Source: Lachnospiraceae bacterium (GTDB lineage: Bacteria > Bacillota > Clostridia > Lachnospirales > Lachnospiraceae). From it: DNA of 27,434 nt. Below, one piece after another: positions 23,480-27,434 of this stretch. Numbering within the stretch: the stretch's first letter is position 1; each line of letters opens with the position of its first letter. The notes beneath the pieces are model-generated. The model did not search any database. It was given only the letters and a program-made list of their open reading frames with translations, and was not told the DNA's origin. The translations under genes and the position numbers were made by a program. The DNA is taken from positions 1 through 27,434 of the forward strand of contig CAAFWV010000016.1 in the NCBI GenBank assembly GCA_900766815.1. The letters run 5' to 3'.

Positions 23480-24421
23480 ATGGAAGAGATTAAGAAGATT
23501 GCAACTAGAGAAAGCTATGGTAATGCACTGGTAGAGTGTGCAGAGGATTTCCCACAGTTAGTTGTGCTGGATGCTGACCTTGCCGGAGCGACCAAGACGG
23601 GCACTTTTAAGAAAGCATATCCTGACAGATTCTTTGATTGCGGTATTGCTGAGTGTAATATGACAGGTATTGCAGCAGGTCTTGCAACCTGCGGTAAGAT
23701 TCCTTTCATATCATCCTTCGCTATGTTTGCTGCAGGCAGAAACTTTGAGCAGGTAAGGAATTCCATCGGATATCCTCATCTCAATGTCAAGATTGGTGCT
23801 ACACATGCAGGTATCACTGTCGGTGAGGACGGCGCTACACATCAGTGTAATGAAGATATTGCTCTTATGAGAACAATTCCCGGAATGACAGTAATTGTTC
23901 CGAGTGATGACATCGAAGCAAGGGCGGCAGTCAGGGCAGCTCTTGAGATGGAAGGACCTGTATATTTGAGATTTGGTCGTGCCGCAGTGCCGGTAATTAA
24001 CACAGGTGCTGATTACAGCTTCAAGATTGGCAAGGGCGTAAAGCTTAAGGACGGTAAGGATGTTACAATTATTGCGACAGGTATCTGTGTTGACAGCGCG
24101 CTTAAGGCAGCCGAGAAGCTTGAAGCAGACGGTATCAGTGCTGATGTAATCAATATTCATACAATTAAGCCTATCGACAAGGATATTATCCTTGAGTCAG
24201 CTAAGAAGACAGGTAAGGTTGTTACTGTTGAAGAGCATTCTGTAATAGGTGGTCTCGGAAGTGCAGTATGTGATGTCCTGTCAGAGGAGCTGCCTACTCC
24301 TGTTAAGAAGATAGGTATGAATGATGTGTTTGGTGAGTCAGGTCCCGCAGGTGAACTCGTTAAGAAGTACGGACTTGACGGAGACGGTGTATATAATACC
24401 GTTAAGGCTTTTCTGTCATAA
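23480..24421 (+). CDS. Transketolase, C-terminal (pyrimidine-binding and C) subunit
   Basis: A 313-residue protein matching the central and C-terminal domains of transketolase: LVVLDADLAGATKTGTF, DCGIAECNMTGIAAGLA (with the Glu that activates the thiamine ring), THAGITVGEDGATHQ and a C-terminal domain with VVTVEEHSVIGGLGSAV. A GGAGG ribosome binding site overlaps the end of the N-terminal subunit gene. It forms the active enzyme with the preceding product. Confidence 0.95.
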   Translation: MEEIKKIATRESYGNALVECAEDFPQLVVLDADLAGATKTGTFKKAYPDRFFDCGIAECNMTGIAAGLATCGKIPFISSFAMFAAGRNFEQVRNSIGYPHLNVKIGATHAGITVGEDGATHQCNEDIALMRTIPGMTVIVPSDDIEARAAVRAALEMEGPVYLRFGRAAVPVINTGADYSFKIGKGVKLKDGKDVTIIATGICVDSALKAAEKLEADGISADVINIHTIKPIDKDIILESAKKTGKVVTVEEHSVIGGLGSAVCDVLSEELPTPVKKIGMNDVFGESGPAGELVKKYGLDGDGVYNTVKAFLS

Positions 24422-24452
24422 TCTAAGTTAGTTTCATATTTATAGAAAATAG

Positions 24453-24480
24453 GAGTCCCGGATTTTTCGGGACTCTTTTT
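24453..24480 (+). terminator. Rho-independent terminator of the transketolase operon
   Basis: GAGTCCCG at 24453-24460 pairs perfectly with CGGGACTC at 24468-24475 (7-base loop), followed by five Ts. Confidence 0.95.
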
Positions 24481-24511
24481 GAATTGAGTTATTAAATGAT
24501 TATTAACATTA

Positions 24512-24540
24512 TTGCCTGTCGGTGGTTATCAATGTATAAT
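24512..24540 (+). promoter_or_regulatory. Promoter of the Lgt-like gene cluster
   Basis: TTGCCT at 24512-24517, 17-base spacer, TATAAT at 24535-24540, about 70 bases before the gene. Confidence 0.65.
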
Positions 24541-24612
24541 TTGTAAAGATGTTGTAGTGGTATCGGACATGTAGGGAGTGCCGGTACATACTACTTGATT
24601 GGGAGAATGCTC

Positions 24613-25371
24613 ATGTATAATGATTTACTGACGATTGGCAATCTGACCATTCACGGCTATGGTCTCATGATAGGAATAGGTGTTGCGGCTGCAATGCTTA
24701 TCGGAGACAGGAGAGCAGTTAAGCGTGGACTGAATGGAGATATAATTTACGGAATGACCATTGCTGCGGTAGTTTTCGGATTTCTTGCGGCAAAGGTTCT
24801 GTTTATCATAACCAAGCTGCCTGAATTTATTAAAGACCCTGTAAGGTTTATTACCGGAAGCGGCTTTGTCGTATTCGGAGGACTGTTTGGCGGAATACTG
24901 ACGGTTCATATCTATTGCAAGATTTGCAAGGTGGATACGCTGACATATATTGACCTTATGGCGCCGTCGGTGGCTATTGCACAGGGCTTCGGACGAATCG
25001 GATGTCTGCTCGCGGGCTGCTGCTACGGAAGAGAGACTGACAGCATCTTTGGTATTGTGTTCAGGAATTCAGATTATGCACCCAATAATGTAAGGCTTAT
25101 TCCGACGCAGATAATAATGTCGGTGGGCGATTTTATCATAGCGGGAATATTGCTTTATCTGGCAAGAAAGCCCAGACGTAAGGGAGACATAAGCTGTATC
25201 TGGCTCATACTGTACAGCGTTGGCAGGTTTGCGGTGGAATTCCTGCGCAATGATTACAGAGGAAGCGTTGGAATTCTGTCTACCTCGCAGTTTATTGGTT
25301 TGATTACCGTAGTTCTCGCGCTTTTGACATATATATTTCTTCTTCCTATTATTAATAAGAAGGAAGAATAA
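24613..25371 (+). CDS. Prolipoprotein diacylglyceryl transferase family protein (divergent Lgt)
   Basis: A 252-residue polytopic membrane protein. The ATG at 24613 is chosen since GGGAGA at 24601-24606 is six bases upstream; earlier TTG (24595) and ATG (24607) starts are poorly placed. The Lgt fold is recognisable from HGYGLMIG near the N-terminus, VFGGLFGG, GRIGCLLAGCCYGRET at about 127-142 and GRFAVEFLRNDYRG near the C-terminus. Lgt adds diacylglycerol to the lipobox Cys of prolipoproteins. Compared with classical Lgt (GRIGNFINGE), the Asn and Glu of the signature are Cys131 and Cys136, and the His before GGL is Phe. It could be a paralogue with another role or a tolerated variant. It heads a cluster with two small proteins and an RNA methyltransferase. 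Confidence 0.82.
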   Translation: MYNDLLTIGNLTIHGYGLMIGIGVAAAMLIGDRRAVKRGLNGDIIYGMTIAAVVFGFLAAKVLFIITKLPEFIKDPVRFITGSGFVVFGGLFGGILTVHIYCKICKVDTLTYIDLMAPSVAIAQGFGRIGCLLAGCCYGRETDSIFGIVFRNSDYAPNNVRLIPTQIIMSVGDFIIAGILLYLARKPRRKGDISCIWLILYSVGRFAVEFLRNDYRGSVGILSTSQFIGLITVVLALLTYIFLLPIINKKEE

Positions 25372-25401
25372 TATTCGCGTTGTGCGCTGAATGGAGAAGA
25401 T

Positions 25402-25578
25402 ATGGCTTGCTGTGATACATGTGTGAATTATTCATATGATGAGGATTATGAATATTATGTCTGCGATGTGGACTTAGATGAGGACGAGATGCAGAGGTTC
25501 CTTTCGGGGAACAATGAGACCTGTCCCTATTATCAGTTGGATGATGAGTATGCGGTGGTAAAACACCAGGCATTTTAG
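25402..25578 (+). CDS. Small Cys-rich acidic protein, DUF6472-like
   Basis: A 58-residue protein with a GGAGA ribosome binding site. It begins MACCDTCVNYSYDED, has a second Cys at 21, LDEDEMQRFL near 25-34 and TCPYY at 40-44. The pattern CDTCxNY ... C ... LDEDEM ... CPY matches a small Clostridia family I recall as DUF6472, of unknown function. Four Cys (4, 7, 21, 41) could bind one metal ion. Strongly acidic, no membrane segment or signal peptide. Eight bases before the next gene. Confidence 0.75.
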   Translation: MACCDTCVNYSYDEDYEYYVCDVDLDEDEMQRFLSGNNETCPYYQLDDEYAVVKHQAF

Positions 25579-25585
25579 GTATTTT

Positions 25586-26053
25586 ATGGGTAAGATGGAA
25601 TTTTTGAATGTTCTTCGCATCCATATTCAGGAAGTGGATGATATCGGCTTTGTGAATGATACGATGAACTATTATGAGAACTATATTGAGACGGAGATGA
25701 GGAAGGGCAAGAGCGAGGAAGAGGTAATTAATGAGCTTGGTGACCCAAGGCTTATCGCCAAGTCGATTCTTGCCAGCAGAAGCGTGGAGCCGGAAGGTGA
25801 AGGCTACAGCGAGAGCATGGGAACCGATGGGGCGCCGTTTGTGGATGATAACAGGCTGCACTTCACGACCAAGAAGGGACGAGTGGTTAAGATTCCGCTT
25901 GCGCTGCTTAAATGGGGCGGTCTGGCTGTGGGAATAACGGTCGTTGTGCTTTTTGCCATGCTTGCTTTAAGGGTAATTGGATTCTTCATGCCGATTATCT
26001 GCCTGATTCTGCTGGTGTCAATTGTAATTAATTTTTTTAGGAATATGTATTAG
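25586..26053 (+). CDS. DUF1700-like membrane protein
   Basis: A 155-residue protein. The N-terminal 60 residues (KMEFLNVLRIHIQE ... YYENYIETEMRKGKSEEEVINELGDPRLIAKSIL) match the helical DUF1700 pattern, which is usually found fused to membrane helices and often paired with a PadR regulator; no PadR gene is here. Two hydrophobic helices lie at about 109-131 and 132-151. The ribosome binding site is weak (AGGT). Its TAG stop overlaps the next start (GTG) by one base, so coupling is likely. Function unknown. Confidence 0.72.
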   Translation: MGKMEFLNVLRIHIQEVDDIGFVNDTMNYYENYIETEMRKGKSEEEVINELGDPRLIAKSILASRSVEPEGEGYSESMGTDGAPFVDDNRLHFTTKKGRVVKIPLALLKWGGLAVGITVVVLFAMLALRVIGFFMPIICLILLVSIVINFFRNMY

Positions 26054-27204
26054 TGAACAGAATGGAATTGATCGCACCCTGTCATTTTGGACTGGAAGCG
26101 GTGCTAAAGAGAGAGATAGATGACCTTGGTTACGATGTGAGCGAAGTAAGCGACGGAAGGGTTACCTTCATCGGAGATGCCGAGGCTATAGCCAGAGTAA
26201 ATATATGGTCGAGGACTGCTGAGAGAATCCTTCTTAAGGTCGGAGAATTCGATGCCTATACCTTCGAGGACCTATATCAGGGTACGAAGCGTATCGGCTG
26301 GGAGGAATATATACCAAAGGACGGAAGGTTCTGGGTGGCGAAGGCTGCATCGGTAAAGAGTAAGCTTTTCAGTCCGTCCGATATTCAGTCAATTATGAAA
26401 AAAGCAATGGTTGACCGAATGAGAGAGACCTACAAGATAGAAAGGTTTGAGGAGAGCGGGGATAATTATCCCATAAGAGTGTTCATCCATAAGGACAGGG
26501 TGACTGTGGCTCTTGATACAACCGGAGATTCCCTGCACAAGAGAGGTTATCGCAAGCTGACGGCTAAGGCTCCTATAGCCGAGAACCTGGCATCGGCGCT
26601 TATTATGCTGACTCCGTGGAGAGCTGACAGAGTGCTGGTAGATCCCTTTTGCGGAAGTGGGACCTTCCCTATAGAGGCTGCGATGATGGCTCTTAACATG
26701 GCGCCCGGAATGAATAGAGGCTTTACCGCACGCAGGTGGGAGCATATTGTGTCCGGAAGTATATGGAAGGATGCCTACGAAGAAGCTAAGGATGAGGTGT
26801 TAAGTGACATAGAGACGGACATACAGGGCTTCGATGTTGATGATGAGATGGTCAGGATATCGAGGGAGAATGCACGTCTTGCAGGTGTGGATAAATTCAT
26901 TCACTTTCAGAGAAGGGATGTTGCGGATCTAAGCCATCCCAAGAAGTACGGTTTTATCATAACCAATCCTCCCTACGGCGAGAGGCTGTCAGATAAGGAT
27001 GAGGTGGGAGCCCTCTACGATGTTATTGGTGAGAGATACAGGGCGCTTGATTCATGGTCGATGTATCTGATCACAGCCTACGAAGACGCGGAGAAGCACT
27101 TGGGCAGAAAGGCTGACAAGAATCGTAAGATATACAACGGAATGATGCAGACCAGGTTCTATTCATACATGGGACCCAAACCACCAAAAAGAAATGTAAG
27201 GTAA
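26053..27204 (+). CDS. THUMP-domain class I SAM-dependent RNA guanine-N2 methyltransferase (RlmL N-half/YpsC-like)
   Basis: A 383-residue enzyme. The GTG at 26053 overlaps the previous stop and has AGGAA upstream; an ATG at 26062 is a possible alternative. Ferredoxin-like/THUMP region about 1-160, then a Rossmann methyltransferase with LVDPFCGSGTFPIEAAMMA (motif I, about 195-213), QGFDVDDEMV and the catalytic NPPYGERL at 305-312. The NPPY motif and THUMP domain indicate N2-methylation of guanine, most likely 23S rRNA G2445 as by RlmL. The gene is six bases before the RdgB-like gene. Confidence 0.92.
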   Translation: MNRMELIAPCHFGLEAVLKREIDDLGYDVSEVSDGRVTFIGDAEAIARVNIWSRTAERILLKVGEFDAYTFEDLYQGTKRIGWEEYIPKDGRFWVAKAASVKSKLFSPSDIQSIMKKAMVDRMRETYKIERFEESGDNYPIRVFIHKDRVTVALDTTGDSLHKRGYRKLTAKAPIAENLASALIMLTPWRADRVLVDPFCGSGTFPIEAAMMALNMAPGMNRGFTARRWEHIVSGSIWKDAYEEAKDEVLSDIETDIQGFDVDDEMVRISRENARLAGVDKFIHFQRRDVADLSHPKKYGFIITNPPYGERLSDKDEVGALYDVIGERYRALDSWSMYLITAYEDAEKHLGRKADKNRKIYNGMMQTRFYSYMGPKPPKRNVR

Positions 27205-27210
27205 AGAAAA

Positions 27211-27434
27211 ATGAGATTAATATTTGCAACAGGAAATAAGGGTAAGATGAACGAAATCAGAGAGATAATGTCTGATTCCGTTCCGGTGTTTTCCATGGCA
27301 GAAGCCGGAGTTAGTACGGACGTAGAAGAGGATGGCAATAGCTTTATGGAAAACTCTTTCATCAAAGCCAGAGCAGTAGCTAAGGCATGCAAAGAGAAGG
27401 GGATTAATGATGCAATCGTCCTTGCAGACGATTC
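27211..27434 (+). CDS. rdgB: RdgB/HAM1-type XTP/dITP pyrophosphatase, 5' part (truncated by window end)
   Basis: The first 74 codons of a typical family member. It opens MRLIFATGNKGKMNEIREIM (the SxNxxK-type nucleotide site, here ATGNKGK), then EEDGNSFMENSFIKARAVAKA, and reaches LADDS at the window edge, where the family has its catalytic Asp. The enzyme hydrolyses dITP, XTP and similar deaminated purine triphosphates, cleaning the nucleotide pool. The ATG is six bases after the methyltransferase stop, so the genes are probably co-transcribed. The gene continues beyond the window; no defect is seen in the visible part. Confidence 0.93.
   Translation, partial: MRLIFATGNKGKMNEIREIMSDSVPVFSMAEAGVSTDVEEDGNSFMENSFIKARAVAKACKEKGINDAIVLADD

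Noticed and set aside
22641..24421. Transketolase broken by frameshift
   Set aside because: Each half has its own ribosome binding site, start and complete domain; this is the normal split form seen in Clostridia.

Overview
The window looks like chromosome of a low-to-mid GC Clostridia member, most likely Lachnospiraceae. The reasons are strong AGGAGG-type ribosome binding sites, AGA/AGG-rich arginine codons, a secretin-less Tad pilus locus with Firmicutes-type accessory proteins, DUF6472-like and DUF1700-like small proteins, and split transketolase genes. This assignment comes from gene content, not a database search. Almost everything is on the + strand; only a LacI-type regulator and a glycogen-debranching enzyme are on the - strand.

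Positions 1-1344 hold the 3' end of an AlgX/DHHW-like SGNH protein gene and a membrane-anchored SH3b protein with a very acidic Asp/Tyr/Glu tail, closed by a strong terminator. A 478-base gene-free stretch follows, whose second half can fold into a chain of hairpins ending at the ribosome binding site of the next gene.

Positions 1960-10838 are a compact Tad (type IVc pilus) operon: TadZ-like protein with an eroded P-loop, TadA/CpaF ATPase, TadB, TadC, a Flp1-like pilin, a DUF5702-like protein, a TadE-like pseudopilin, the prepilin peptidase, a second TadE-like protein and a DUF6382/FHA-like protein. Three features stand out. TadC carries a large extracytoplasmic insert resembling an atypical bacterial Ig domain. 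The first TadE-like protein ends in two Cys-rich, potentially zinc-binding modules. A long imperfect inverted repeat lies inside the operon. A hairpin that could hide a ribosome binding site separates this operon from a flavodoxin/SCP2 fusion gene and a HIT hydrolase gene.

Positions 12348-17228 are an alpha-glucan block: a LacI-family regulator (-), a divergent GH77 4-alpha-glucanotransferase whose expected acid/base Glu is Asp, and a GH133-like debranching enzyme (-). Overlapping divergent promoters then lead into a nucleoside-salvage operon (17389-20987: deoB, cdd, pdp, deoC), which channels pyrimidine nucleosides to ribose/deoxyribose phosphates and on to glyceraldehyde-3-phosphate and acetaldehyde.

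From 21032 onward come a tRNA-Arg(ACG) with its own promoter and terminator, a membrane diguanylate cyclase preceded by a possible 10-codon leader peptide, the two transketolase subunits, a divergent Lgt-family protein, two small proteins, a THUMP-domain RNA methyltransferase and the 5' part of an RdgB/HAM1-type NTP pyrophosphatase gene cut by the window end. No CRISPR array, insertion sequence, prophage or rRNA was seen.
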